DNA from: Bacteroidales bacterium
Lineage (GTDB): Bacteria > Bacteroidota > Bacteroidia > Bacteroidales > F082
Reading direction: 5' to 3'
Length of the DNA: 64,000 nucleotides
NCBI GenBank assembly: GCA_016936355.1
Contig: JAFGYB010000065.1
Span: 35,214 to 99,213 of the forward strand
The notes beneath the pieces were generated by a model. The model saw nothing but the letters and a program-made list of their open reading frames with translations. It had not been told where the DNA came from and did no database searches. Both the position numbers and the translations under genes were made by a program. Within the stretch, counting starts at the first letter, position 1. Each line of letters opens with the position of its first letter. This document shows, piece after piece, positions 37,413-47,104 of the stretch.

Positions 37413-38651
37413 TTACATCGCTTTCATTTCCTGAGCGTATTCTTTGTTGTCCAGTTTCATTTTGACCGTTCTGAATGATTCGATGGTGTAGGCAACATCT
37501 TCCAATGTATGCACTGCCGTGGGAATCAAACGAAGAAGGATGGTTCCTTTTGGAACTACAGGATAAGCTACAATGGAGCAGAAAATATCATAATTTTCCC
37601 TCAGGTCATAAGTAATCTGGGTAGCTTCGTTCACTCCACCATTAAGAATAACAGGGGTTACCGGTGATTCCGTAGCCCCAATATTCATCCCGGCATCTTT
37701 TAATCCTTTCTGTAATGCATTCACTACAGTCCACAGTTTTTCACGGTGTGACGGATCGTTCCGCAACAACTCAAGACGTTTCAAGGCACCAATCACCATC
37801 GGCATCGGCAGTGATTTGGCAAAGATCTGGGAACGCATATTGTATTTCAGAAATTTGATGACTTTTTCATCACCGGCTACAAAGCCTCCGATACCAGCCA
37901 TTGATTTGGCAAAGGTTCCGAAATAAATATCGATTTTATCCTGAATACCATAATGTTCATCGGTTCCGGCTCCCGTGGGACCCATGGTTCCAAATCCGTG
38001 GGCATCATCGATGAGGATGCGGAAATTATATTTTTCTTTCAGGGCCACAATAGCGGGAAGATTTCCCAGGTCACCGGCCATACCGTAAACGCCTTCGGTG
38101 ATTACCAGAATACCGCCACCGGTTTTTGCCACCATTCTGGTTGCTCTTTTCAATTGGGTTTCCAGGTTTTCCATGTCGTTGTGCGGATACACAAAACGTT
38201 TTCCGAAGTGGAGTCGCATTCCGTCGATAATACAGGCGTGGGCTTCAGAATCGTATACAATCACGTCGTTTCGGTTGACCATTGTACTGATGATGGAAAC
38301 CATCCCCTGATAACCATAATTTAAAAGATAAGCTGAGGGGCGGCCTACAAAATCGGCCAGTTGTTGTTCCAGTTGTTCATGATATTTGGTGTGACCCGAC
38401 ATCATCCGGGCACCCATGGGATAAGCCATTCCCCAGTCTTTGGCAGCCTGTGCATCGGCTTTGCGTACTTCGGGATGATTGGCCAGCCCCAGGTAGTTAT
38501 TCAAACTCCATACCAGTCGCTCTTTGCCCTGGAACATCATTTTATTTGAGATTTCCCCTTCCAGTTTCGGAAACATGTAATAACCTTCGGCTCGATCTGC
38601 ATAGGTGCCCAAAGGTCCCATGTTTACTTCACATTTATCAAATAAGTCCAT
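37413..38651 (-). CDS. spt: Alpha-oxoamine synthase, probably serine palmitoyltransferase (sphingolipid synthesis)
   Basis: NNYLGLANHPEVRKA, GARMMSGHTKYHEQLEQQLADFVG, DDAHGFGTMGPTGAGTDEHYG, GTFAKSMAGIGGF; closer in layout to bacterial Spt than to BioF or Kbl. Confidence 0.82.
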   Translation of the reverse strand: MDLFDKCEVNMGPLGTYADRAEGYYMFPKLEGEISNKMMFQGKERLVWSLNNYLGLANHPEVRKADAQAAKDWGMAYPMGARMMSGHTKYHEQLEQQLADFVGRPSAYLLNYGYQGMVSIISTMVNRNDVIVYDSEAHACIIDGMRLHFGKRFVYPHNDMENLETQLKRATRMVAKTGGGILVITEGVYGMAGDLGNLPAIVALKEKYNFRILIDDAHGFGTMGPTGAGTDEHYGIQDKIDIYFGTFAKSMAGIGGFVAGDEKVIKFLKYNMRSQIFAKSLPMPMVIGALKRLELLRNDPSHREKLWTVVNALQKGLKDAGMNIGATESPVTPVILNGGVNEATQITYDLRENYDIFCSIVAYPVVPKGTILLRLIPTAVHTLEDVAYTIESFRTVKMKLDNKEYAQEMKAM

Positions 38652-38673
38652 TGTTTTTAGGTTTAATACGCGG

Positions 38674-38681
38674 CAAAAGTA
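38674..38681 (-). promoter_or_regulatory. TAnnTTTG promoter element (TACTTTTG) upstream of spt
   Basis: Minus-strand TACTTTTG about 23 nt before the ATG. Confidence 0.5.
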
Positions 38682-38802
38682 ATGAAATATTAATAATTTC
38701 TGGATGTTTCACTCCCTTCTTTTCTGATCAAAGAGAAATAAACTGCCCGTGAACTGAATGAAACTTTTCGGGTGAATGACAGAGCAAAAATAGAACAGGG
38801 TA

Positions 38803-41652
38803 CTACTGTAATTGAAATTTACTTAACAACTTGTTCAATTTGCTTATCTGTATGGGTTTGGCGATGTATTCATCACATCCGGCATCCAGAGCCTTGTCTC
38901 TGTCACCTTCCATGGCGAAAGCGGTTTGGGCTATGATCAATACGTTTTTGTTGAATTTTCTGATCTTTCTGGTTGCATCATACCCATTCATGCCGGGCAA
39001 CTTGATATCCATAAGCACCAGGTCAATTCCGGGTATCTGACTGCAAATCCGAACTGCTTCCTCGCCGCTGGAAGCATTGTAGATCTTCCTGGCTACAGGT
39101 TTCAACACCCTGTTTAATAGTAGCTTGGAGATCTCATCATCTTCGGTGATGAGAATGTTCAGTTTTGGATGCTTTTCCCATGTATTGGTTTCATCTTCAG
39201 CGATGCTTTCGTTTTGTTTAACGGGTCTGTAAGGGACTGTAAAATAAAACCGGGTCCCGTGGTTCGGATCGTTTAAATCGGTTTCACTTTCAAACCAGAT
39301 CTTCCCATTCAACATCTCAACGAAGGCTTTTGATATGGCAAGTCCCAGTCCAGCGCCTTCGTGAATTCTGTTTAAGGTTTCGTTTCCCTGTCTGAACCGC
39401 TCGAATATGATGTTTTTGAGATCGTAACTGATGCCTATGCCGGTGTCTTTGACACAGAACCTGACTTCATCGTTGATGATTTCATATTCGAGGGATATGG
39501 AGCCGGAATGGGTGAATTTGATGGCGTTTTTCAGCAGGTTCGTAATGATGCTGTACAGTTTTTCCTTGTCTGTCAGGATGAATGCCTGTGCATCAGGAAG
39601 TGATTTACTGTACTTGAATTCCAACCCTTTATGTTTGGCTTGCTGTATGAGTGAATGATAGGCAAAATCAATTTCCTGGTTGATATTGACTTCTGATTCG
39701 GTAAGTTTTGTCATACCGGCTTCAACTTTGGAAAGGTCCACAATGTTGGTAATAATCTCCAGCATACGCTTGGCACTTTTTTCGATCAGCCCTAAATATT
39801 CTTGTTGCACATCACCATCCAGTAAAGGCTCCTTCAGTAATTCGGCAAAACCAAGGATGCCGTTCATGGGCGTCCTGATTTCATGACTCATGTTGGCCAG
39901 AAATGCGGATTTCAGCCTGTCAGATTCCTGAGCCTTTTCCAGTGCTTCTATCAGTTCATGATCTTTGGCCTTTTTTTCCGTAATATCTTCAGTAATGGCC
40001 ACAAAATGACTGATCTCTCCATTCTTGTTCATGATGGGCGAAATAATGGCATGCTCCCAAAATAATTCTCCGTTCTTCTTTTGGTTCAGAAATTCTCCAG
40101 CCCAGGTGGAACCTGATAAAATGGTATCCCAGAGTTCTTTGTACTCGTTACTTGTTTTGCTGTGAATGCTAATGATTTTAGGATTTTTGCCTGTGGCCTC
40201 CTTCATGGTATACCCGGTGGTTTCCGTGAATTTCGGATTTACATATTCAATTTTTGCATCTTTGTTGGTAATGATGATCGATACAGGACTTTGGTCGACG
40301 GCTTTGGAAAGTTTGAGCAGTAATTCTTCTGCCATTTTACGTTGGGTAATGTCCACAAGGTATTTTTTGATGGAAATCAAATTTCCAGAATCATCAAAGT
40401 TACCCAGGATGTTCCCGATTAAATGGAGTTCTTTGCCGCTTTTTGAGATCATCTCCATTTCATAATTCTCTAATTTTTTATTTTCTTTGATGAGAGAGAT
40501 GAGTTTGTTTCGTTCGTCGTTGTTTTTATAAAAATCACTGACGTTGAGTGGTTTGGCCTGATCAGATTCAATTTCAAACATCTTGTAAAACGTATTGTTA
40601 CAACTGATCAGGTTCCCCTTGGGGTCCACGAAAAAATCAGCAGAAATATCATGTTCGAAATAATCCAGTAGTTCTTTTCGCCATAATTGGAGTTCGTCTT
40701 CTGCCTTTTTCAGTTTTTCATTGGTTTCAATGTTCTGTATCGCATAGGAAATATCTGAGACAACGTCCTCCAAAGATTTGATTTCATTTTCATCAAAGAA
40801 AAACGGCTCACCGGAATAAAGATTGAAGATTCCATATACTGTATCTCTTGCCATGATGGGCAAGCCAATGGAAGAATAAAATCCTCTTTTTAAGGCTTCT
40901 TTTCTCCAGGGTTTGAACAGGGGGTCGTTTTCTATGTCGTTGCAGGTGATCGGAGTGCCTTTTCTCAAGGCGCTGGCTGTCGGTCCCAGCTATTCAGGGG
41001 AATCGTTGGATATTTTGATGTTGATATTGGTCAGGTACCCTTTTTCATTCCCTGCCCAGCAGTAGGGTTTGATCAGTTCCGAATCCTTATCAGCAAGTCC
41101 TACCCAGGCCATTTGGAAATGACCGAACCGGATGGCAATATCGCAGGATTCCTGTAAAAGTTTTTCCTTGTTTTTGGTTTTGATAATTAAACGGTTGACA
41201 TGACTGATGAAATTGTAAAAGCGATTGGTTTTGATGAGCTTTTCTTTGTATTGGATTTCGGAGTCCTTAAATTTCTTTTTCTCACACGCAAAGCGGATGA
41301 TCCTTGGTAAAAGTTTTAAGTGAAGATTGTTTTTCAGGAGATAATCCTCGGCACCATTTTTTATCGCATTGGAAGCAAGTTTCTCTGAATCGTTTTGGGT
41401 GATGACGATGATTGGTGTGTTTGGAGAGAGTTGTTCTATTTTGTGCAGCACTTCAACTCCCTTAAACCCTGGAAGCTGAATTTCAGTCAGTAAAACATCA
41501 TAATTTTTCTTTTGTTTCAGCTTGCCGAATTCTGTTATAGTTTGAGCAAACTCAAGAGCGAAGCCTGTACTTTCATCAACCAAAATTTTATGTAATAATG
41601 ATCGGTCATTTTCTGAGGGCTCAATACTCAGGATTTTTGTTTTATTTGTCAT
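38803..41652 (-). pseudogene. Response regulator-GAF-PAS-PAS-histidine kinase-REC hybrid protein interrupted by an in-frame TAG (fragments 40990-41652 and 38803-40968)
   Basis: Both ORFs are in one frame; sequence reads ...NINIKISNDSPE*LGPTASALRKGTPITCNDIENDPLF..., a GAF domain continuous across the stop codon at 40990-40992. Confidence 0.8.
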
Positions 41653-42276
41653 AAGATCATATTTTGGTGGCCCGGCTTACCTAATAATGTTAACTTACAG
41701 AAAAATTATTCTACCACTAAAAAATCATGTTCAACTATATCTTAGGTCATTTTTTATGAATTTGATTTTAATCTCAAATATATGAATATTTTCAGTAGTA
41801 TTCAAGTACTTACAATACAAATATTGTCAATATTGACTTTTAATACTAGAACCAAATAAGTGGGCTAAAGAATCTAAAAAATTTATTTGGAGTGAAACAA
41901 AGACTCAGGAAGAGTTTGCTGATTTTCAATTGGTACGGGTACAATTCATTAAATGGACCTCTGATACTGATATCATTTCTTGTTTTATTTGCACTAATTT
42001 AGGGATATTAACAAAAATAAAGGTGATAGTTTTTAGGTATAGTTAACCAAAGTTTGTTGTTCGAGGATCGATTTTGATGAGTTTCTTTCATGTTGCTAAG
42101 TTGCAGATGTTTAATAAGCTGAACGGGACAGATATTGAATAAGAACTGAATAGGATAGCCATTTTCAGGCCTGAGAATACTCTTTGCTTAACCTTATAAA
42201 GCAATAATGGTTCACTAATAAGTTAAAATATAATAAGAGCCTGTGTATTTTCGTTTTGTTGTTCAACATTTTGTTA

Positions 42277-42284
42277 TAATTTTG
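42277..42284 (+). promoter_or_regulatory. TAnnTTTG promoter element (TAATTTTG) adjacent to the bamD ATG
   Basis: gttaTAATTTTGcgccATG. Confidence 0.5.
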
Positions 42285-42288
42285 CGCC

Positions 42289-43086
42289 ATGTTAAAAAAA
42301 GCCTACTTCTATTTGCTGATCCTGGCAGGGTTGGTGGTACTAGCCCCCGGTTGCAAGAGTTACCAAAAAGTATTGAAAAGTCCGGACAATGAGCTGAAAT
42401 ACACTACTGCAGTGGATTTATACGAAAGCGGGCATTTTAAGAAGGCCCTTACCTTTTTTGACCTGGTGCGTACATTTTATCAGGGAACCAAAAAGGGCGA
42501 AAATGTAACGTACTATACTGCTAACTCCTATTTTCAAATTAAAGATTATCAACTGGCCAGCTACTATTTTAAACAATATCAGCAAATGTACCCCCGGGGA
42601 AAAATGGCTCAAGAAGCGGCTTTCCTCCAGGCATATTGTACCTATCTGAGGTCACCACGCTACGAATTGGATCAGAGCATTTCATACCAGGCCATTGATG
42701 AACTGAAAAGATTTATCAGTAATTACCCCAACAGTTCGAAAGTAGCTAAGGCTAAAGAGTTGATTGCCCAATTGAACTACAAACAGGAAGAAAAAGATTA
42801 TAATATTGCCTTGCTGTATTATAAAATGGGTAGCTATGAAGCAGCGATTACCTCCTTCCAAAACTTACTGGATGATTATCCCGATTCGAAAAATAAAGAA
42901 ACGTATTTATACTATATCGGAAAAACCTATTACGATTATGCCGAAAAAAGCATTCCCCAAAAACAAAAGGAACGCTTTGAAAAAATGGTCGAAGCCTACA
43001 ACAATTTGCTGTATCTTTACCCGGACAGTAAATATCTGAAGGAATTGAAACCGCTGAGTGAGAAAGCAATGAGTTATTTAAAATAG
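42289..43086 (+). CDS. bamD: Outer membrane protein assembly factor BamD
   Basis: LAGLVVLAPGCKSYQKVLKSPDNELKY lipobox and TPR-like AVDLYESGHFKKALTFFDLVRTFYQGT. Confidence 0.92.
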   Translation: MLKKAYFYLLILAGLVVLAPGCKSYQKVLKSPDNELKYTTAVDLYESGHFKKALTFFDLVRTFYQGTKKGENVTYYTANSYFQIKDYQLASYYFKQYQQMYPRGKMAQEAAFLQAYCTYLRSPRYELDQSISYQAIDELKRFISNYPNSSKVAKAKELIAQLNYKQEEKDYNIALLYYKMGSYEAAITSFQNLLDDYPDSKNKETYLYYIGKTYYDYAEKSIPQKQKERFEKMVEAYNNLLYLYPDSKYLKELKPLSEKAMSYLK

Positions 43087-43092
43087 AACAAA

Positions 43093-43431
43093 ATGATCGA
43101 CTACAAAAAAATTAAAACAGAAACTACCGCTGTTACCCGCCAGAAAGACAAGTTTTACGAACAGACTGGAAACATCTATGAAACGGTTGTGGTTTTGTCA
43201 AAAAGAGCCAATCAGATCGAAAAAGAACTGAAACAGGAACTGGATCAGAAAATTGCTGACTTTACTACTTCCAACGATAATCTGGAAGAAGTTTTTGAGA
43301 ACCGTGAACAGATTGAGATTGCTAAATTCTATGAAAGATTACCCAAGCCCTCTTTGCTTTCGGTACACGAATTCATTGAAGAAGACATTTGGTTCCGTAA
43401 TCCCCACAAAGAAAAACCCACCGACTTTTAG
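43093..43431 (+). CDS. rpoZ: DNA-directed RNA polymerase omega subunit (Bacteroidota type)
   Basis: TGNIYETVVVLSKRANQIEKELKQEL...NLEEVFENREQIEIAKFYERLPKPSL; between bamD and coaBC. Confidence 0.85.
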   Translation: MIDYKKIKTETTAVTRQKDKFYEQTGNIYETVVVLSKRANQIEKELKQELDQKIADFTTSNDNLEEVFENREQIEIAKFYERLPKPSLLSVHEFIEEDIWFRNPHKEKPTDF

Positions 43432-43465
43432 TCAGCTGCGATGACGCATACCCAATAAACCTGCC

Positions 43466-44674
43466 ATGTTGCAAGGAAAAAAAATAGTTGTAGGAATTAC
43501 CGGCGGTATTGCCGCCTACAAGATTCCTTTGCTGGTGCGTTTGTTGAAAAAAGAAGGGGCTGAAGTCAAAGTCGTGATGACTGATTTCGCCAAGTCCTTT
43601 GTAACACCCCTGACACTGGCCACTGTTTCCGGTGAGCCGGTATTGTCTGAATTTTTTAATAAAGATGACGGAACCTGGAACAGTCATGTGGAGCTGGGTT
43701 TGTGGGCCGATGCGCTGATTTTGGCCCCCTTAACGGCAAACACGATGGCCAAGATGGCTCATGGAATCGCGGATAATTTTTTGCTTACCGTGATCCTTTC
43801 ATCCCGCTGTCCTGTGTTTGTTGCCCCCACGATGGATCTGGATATGTTTCAGCATCGCGTTACTCAGGAAAATCTTCAAAAACTGATTGAACTGGGCTAT
43901 CATTATATTGCTCCCGGAGAGGGGTTCCTGGCCAGTGGTCTGGAAGGCCCCGGCCGGATGAAGGAACCGGAAGAATTATTTCAGTTTTTGAAAGATTATT
44001 TTGAGGAAGACGAGTTCCTGAAAGGAAAACGGGTGATGGTAAGTGCAGGACCGACTCAGGAACCGTTCGATGCCGTTCGGTATATCGGAAACAGGAGTTC
44101 CGGCAAAATGGGTATTGCGCTCGCGAAAGCGCTGGCAAAGAAAGGTGCCCACGTTGATCTCGTGTTAGGTCCGGTTTCTGAAGATGCTCAATTTCCGGGG
44201 ATCACCGTTTATCCGGTGGAAACAGCTGCTGAAATGGCTGTTGCTTGTACCAAATTATTTTCGGGTGCAGACCTGGGGATCATGGCTGCTGCCGTAGCTG
44301 ATTTTACACCGGTTCAAACCACCGGTTCAAAAATTAAAAAAGAGGCAGGATTTCATAACATTGAGGTGAAAGCCACCGAAGACATCCTGGCCGGATTGGG
44401 AAAAGCCAAACAACCCGGGCAGCTGCTTATCGGTTTCGCCCTGGAAACCGATGACGAAGTGGAAAATGCCCGAAAGAAACTGGAACGCAAGAATCTGGAT
44501 ATGATCGTCTTAAATTCGCTCAAAGACGTTGGAGCCGGTTTTGGTACAAATACCAATAAGATTTCCGTATTGAAAAAAGACGGAGCCCTGCATAACTATG
44601 ATCTGAAATCAAAAGATGCCGTCGCCGAAGATATTCTTTCCGAAATACGCTCGTTGATGGAGGAAAAAGCATGA
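43466..44674 (+). CDS. coaBC: Bifunctional phosphopantothenoylcysteine decarboxylase / phosphopantothenate-cysteine ligase
   Basis: VVGITGGIAAYKIPLLVRLLKKEGAEVKVVMT; TMDLDMF; VMVSAGPTQEPFDAVRYIGNRSSGKMGIALA. Confidence 0.96.
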   Translation: MLQGKKIVVGITGGIAAYKIPLLVRLLKKEGAEVKVVMTDFAKSFVTPLTLATVSGEPVLSEFFNKDDGTWNSHVELGLWADALILAPLTANTMAKMAHGIADNFLLTVILSSRCPVFVAPTMDLDMFQHRVTQENLQKLIELGYHYIAPGEGFLASGLEGPGRMKEPEELFQFLKDYFEEDEFLKGKRVMVSAGPTQEPFDAVRYIGNRSSGKMGIALAKALAKKGAHVDLVLGPVSEDAQFPGITVYPVETAAEMAVACTKLFSGADLGIMAAAVADFTPVQTTGSKIKKEAGFHNIEVKATEDILAGLGKAKQPGQLLIGFALETDDEVENARKKLERKNLDMIVLNSLKDVGAGFGTNTNKISVLKKDGALHNYDLKSKDAVAEDILSEIRSLMEEKA

Positions 44675-45570
44675 AACGAGTATACTTTCTATTCATCGTT
44701 TCGTTGTTTTCAGTTCAGACCCTGATGGCTCAGGAATTTAATTGTAAAGTTCAGATCAACACGCAACAGGTTCAGGGCTTTGATCAAAGCGTTGTTACCA
44801 ACCTGCAGCAAGCGATGACGGAATTCATCAACAGTCGCAAGTGGACTTCCCTGAATTTTCAATCGGAAGAGCGCATAGAAACTACGTTACTTTTCACGGT
44901 AACGGCGATTAGTAATGACCAGTTTACGGGTACCTTCCACTGGGTGCTGGAACGACCCGTTTTCGGATCCAGTTATCGTTCGGCTGTATTGAATATGATC
45001 GATAAACAAATTCAGTTCAAGTACATCCCATCCCAAAGTCTGAATTTCAGTCCGGGAACTTTTTCGGACAATCTGACCTCGCTGCTCGCGTATTACGCCT
45101 ACATGATGCTGGGTGTTGAGTTCGATACTTTTAAACAAAATGGAGGCTCCGCTTTTTATCAACAAGCGATGAGCATTGTTCAGTCGGCTCAAAATGCCCC
45201 TCAGCCTGGGTGGAAGATGAGGGAAGGGGATAACAACCGCTATCAGTTTGTGCAACAACTTCAAAATCAGGCTTATGAACCTTTGAGGGTATTCCTGTAT
45301 GACTACTACCGCAAAGGTATGGATGTCATGTATCAGAATCCCGAAGCCGGTCGAAAAGCAATTTTGGCTGCTTTGCCGAATCTGAAACAGGTGTATGATA
45401 AACGCCCCGGACTGTATGACCTTCAGCTCATTGTTGATGCTTTGCGTAACGAGATTATTCAGGTGTTTACTCCGGCATCGATGGATGAAAAAAACAAAGT
45501 GGTGGATATCATGTCTGAAATAGATCCGGCCAACGGCAACCGATACAGCGATGCCCTGTTGAAAAATTAA
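44671..45570 (+). CDS. DUF4835 family protein
   Basis: Signal peptide, QEFNCKVQINTQQVQGFDQSVVTNLQQAMTEFINSRKWT; follows coaBC. Confidence 0.88.
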   Translation: MKRVYFLFIVSLFSVQTLMAQEFNCKVQINTQQVQGFDQSVVTNLQQAMTEFINSRKWTSLNFQSEERIETTLLFTVTAISNDQFTGTFHWVLERPVFGSSYRSAVLNMIDKQIQFKYIPSQSLNFSPGTFSDNLTSLLAYYAYMMLGVEFDTFKQNGGSAFYQQAMSIVQSAQNAPQPGWKMREGDNNRYQFVQQLQNQAYEPLRVFLYDYYRKGMDVMYQNPEAGRKAILAALPNLKQVYDKRPGLYDLQLIVDALRNEIIQVFTPASMDEKNKVVDIMSEIDPANGNRYSDALLKN

Positions 45571-45716
45571 GCAACTTTTCCCCGTTGGTACCGTCCTTTT
45601 ACCTTTTTCATGACGAATGGTGAACGAAATTTTACCGACAATTTATAATGGGTTCAAAATAGAATTCAGTTGTTATTTTTTATCATTTTTAAAGAGAATA
45701 AAAAGATAAAAAGTTC

Positions 45717-45724
45717 TACCTTTG
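45717..45724 (+). promoter_or_regulatory. TAnnTTTG promoter element (TACCTTTG) upstream of sucC
   Basis: 33 nt before the ATG at 45758. Confidence 0.5.
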
Positions 45725-45757
45725 AGCTCTGTTTTTGAACATTAAAAGATTTATTGT

Positions 45758-46951
45758 ATGAACTTACATGAATATCAGGGAAAGTCAATTTTGAAAGGCT
45801 ATGGAGTATCTGTACCCGTAGGTATTATCGCTAATTCTCCCGATGAAGCCGTTGAGGCTGCCAAGACAATTACAAAACAAACCGGCTCGGATCGCTGGGC
45901 GGTCAAAGCACAGATTCACGCCGGTGGACGTGGTAAGGGGGGCGGAGTAAAAATTGCCAAGTCTCTGGATGAAGTAAGAAATTATGCAGACCAGATTATT
46001 GGGATGCACCTGGTGACCCCTCAGACCAAGAAAGAGGGAAAACTGGTGCGCAAAGTGCTAATCGAACAGAATATTTATTATCCGGGGCCGGAAGAGGTAA
46101 AGGAATTTTACATGAGTATTTTGTTGAACCGTGCCGAAGGGAAAAACATGGTGATGTATTCACCCCGTGGTGGAATGGATATTGAAAAAGTAGCTGCCGA
46201 AACACCCGATCAGATTTTCACTGAAACCATTGATCCTAAAGTGGGTTTGCAGGGCTTTCAGGCCCGTCAGATTGCCTTTAATCTGGGCTTAAGTGGTACC
46301 GCTTTCAAGGAAATGGTAAAATTTGTATCTGCTTTGTACAGCGCTTATATCGGTTCTGATGCCAGTTTGTTTGAAATCAATCCGGTGATCAAGGCTGCCG
46401 ATGGTATGATCTATGCTGCCGACTCAAAAGTGGTGGTAGACAACAACGCCTTGTTCCGTCACAAAGACATTGCCCAGATGCGGGATATTCTGGAAGAAGA
46501 TCCCACCGAAGTGGAAGCCAGCCGGTTTGATTTGAATTTTGTCAAACTGGACGGTAATGTGGGGTGTATGGTCAACGGTGCCGGACTGGCCATGGCAACC
46601 ATGGATATTATCAAAATGTCGGGTGGTGATCCGGCCAACTTCCTCGATGTGGGAGGTACTGCCGATGCCAAAAGGGTGGAGCAGGCTTTCCGTATTATTT
46701 TGAAAGATGAAAGTGTAAAAGCCATATTGGTGAATATATTCGGGGGTATTGTCCGTTGCGACCGGGTGGCTCAGGGAATTGTTGATGCCTATAAAAACAT
46801 CGGCGAAATCAATGTGCCCATCATTGTACGTTTGCAAGGTACCAATGCCGAAGAAGGTAAAGAACTGATTGATAAATCAGGTTTAAAGGTTCATTCAGCT
46901 ATTCGGTTGGATGAGGCTGCACAGTTGGTAAGCGAGGTTGTAAAGGCCTAA
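45758..46951 (+). CDS. sucC: ADP-forming succinate--CoA ligase subunit beta
   Basis: MNLHEYQGKSILKGYGVSVP; AQIHAGGRGKGGGVK; NGAGLAMATMDIIKMSGGDPANFLDVGG; NIFGGIVRCDRVAQGI. Confidence 0.96.
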   Translation: MNLHEYQGKSILKGYGVSVPVGIIANSPDEAVEAAKTITKQTGSDRWAVKAQIHAGGRGKGGGVKIAKSLDEVRNYADQIIGMHLVTPQTKKEGKLVRKVLIEQNIYYPGPEEVKEFYMSILLNRAEGKNMVMYSPRGGMDIEKVAAETPDQIFTETIDPKVGLQGFQARQIAFNLGLSGTAFKEMVKFVSALYSAYIGSDASLFEINPVIKAADGMIYAADSKVVVDNNALFRHKDIAQMRDILEEDPTEVEASRFDLNFVKLDGNVGCMVNGAGLAMATMDIIKMSGGDPANFLDVGGTADAKRVEQAFRIILKDESVKAILVNIFGGIVRCDRVAQGIVDAYKNIGEINVPIIVRLQGTNAEEGKELIDKSGLKVHSAIRLDEAAQLVSEVVKA

Positions 46952-46975
46952 GGTTCATTTAAAAATAATTGAGCT

Positions 46976-47010
46976 AAACCGCTCCGGATTCCGGAGCGGT
47001 TTTGTTTTTT
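46976..47010 (+). terminator. Rho-independent terminator after sucC
   Basis: aAACCGCTCCGGATTCCGGAGCGGTTttgtttttt. Confidence 0.93.
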
Positions 47011-47092
47011 GTGGCCCGATATTGGCTGAAAATTCACCGATGGCGGGGTTATGGATATAATGGATTTCTTTTTAACTTAGTAAACAAAATCC

Positions 47093-47100
47093 TACCTTTG
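47093..47100 (+). promoter_or_regulatory. TAnnTTTG promoter element (TACCTTTG) 4 nt before the aroB ATG
   Basis: aaatccTACCTTTGcaggATG. Confidence 0.5.
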
Positions 47101-47104
47101 CAGG

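Noticed and set aside
45758-46951. sucC without adjacent sucD as an anomaly
   Set aside because: As I recall, sucC and sucD are commonly unlinked in many Bacteroidota; not informative without the full genome.
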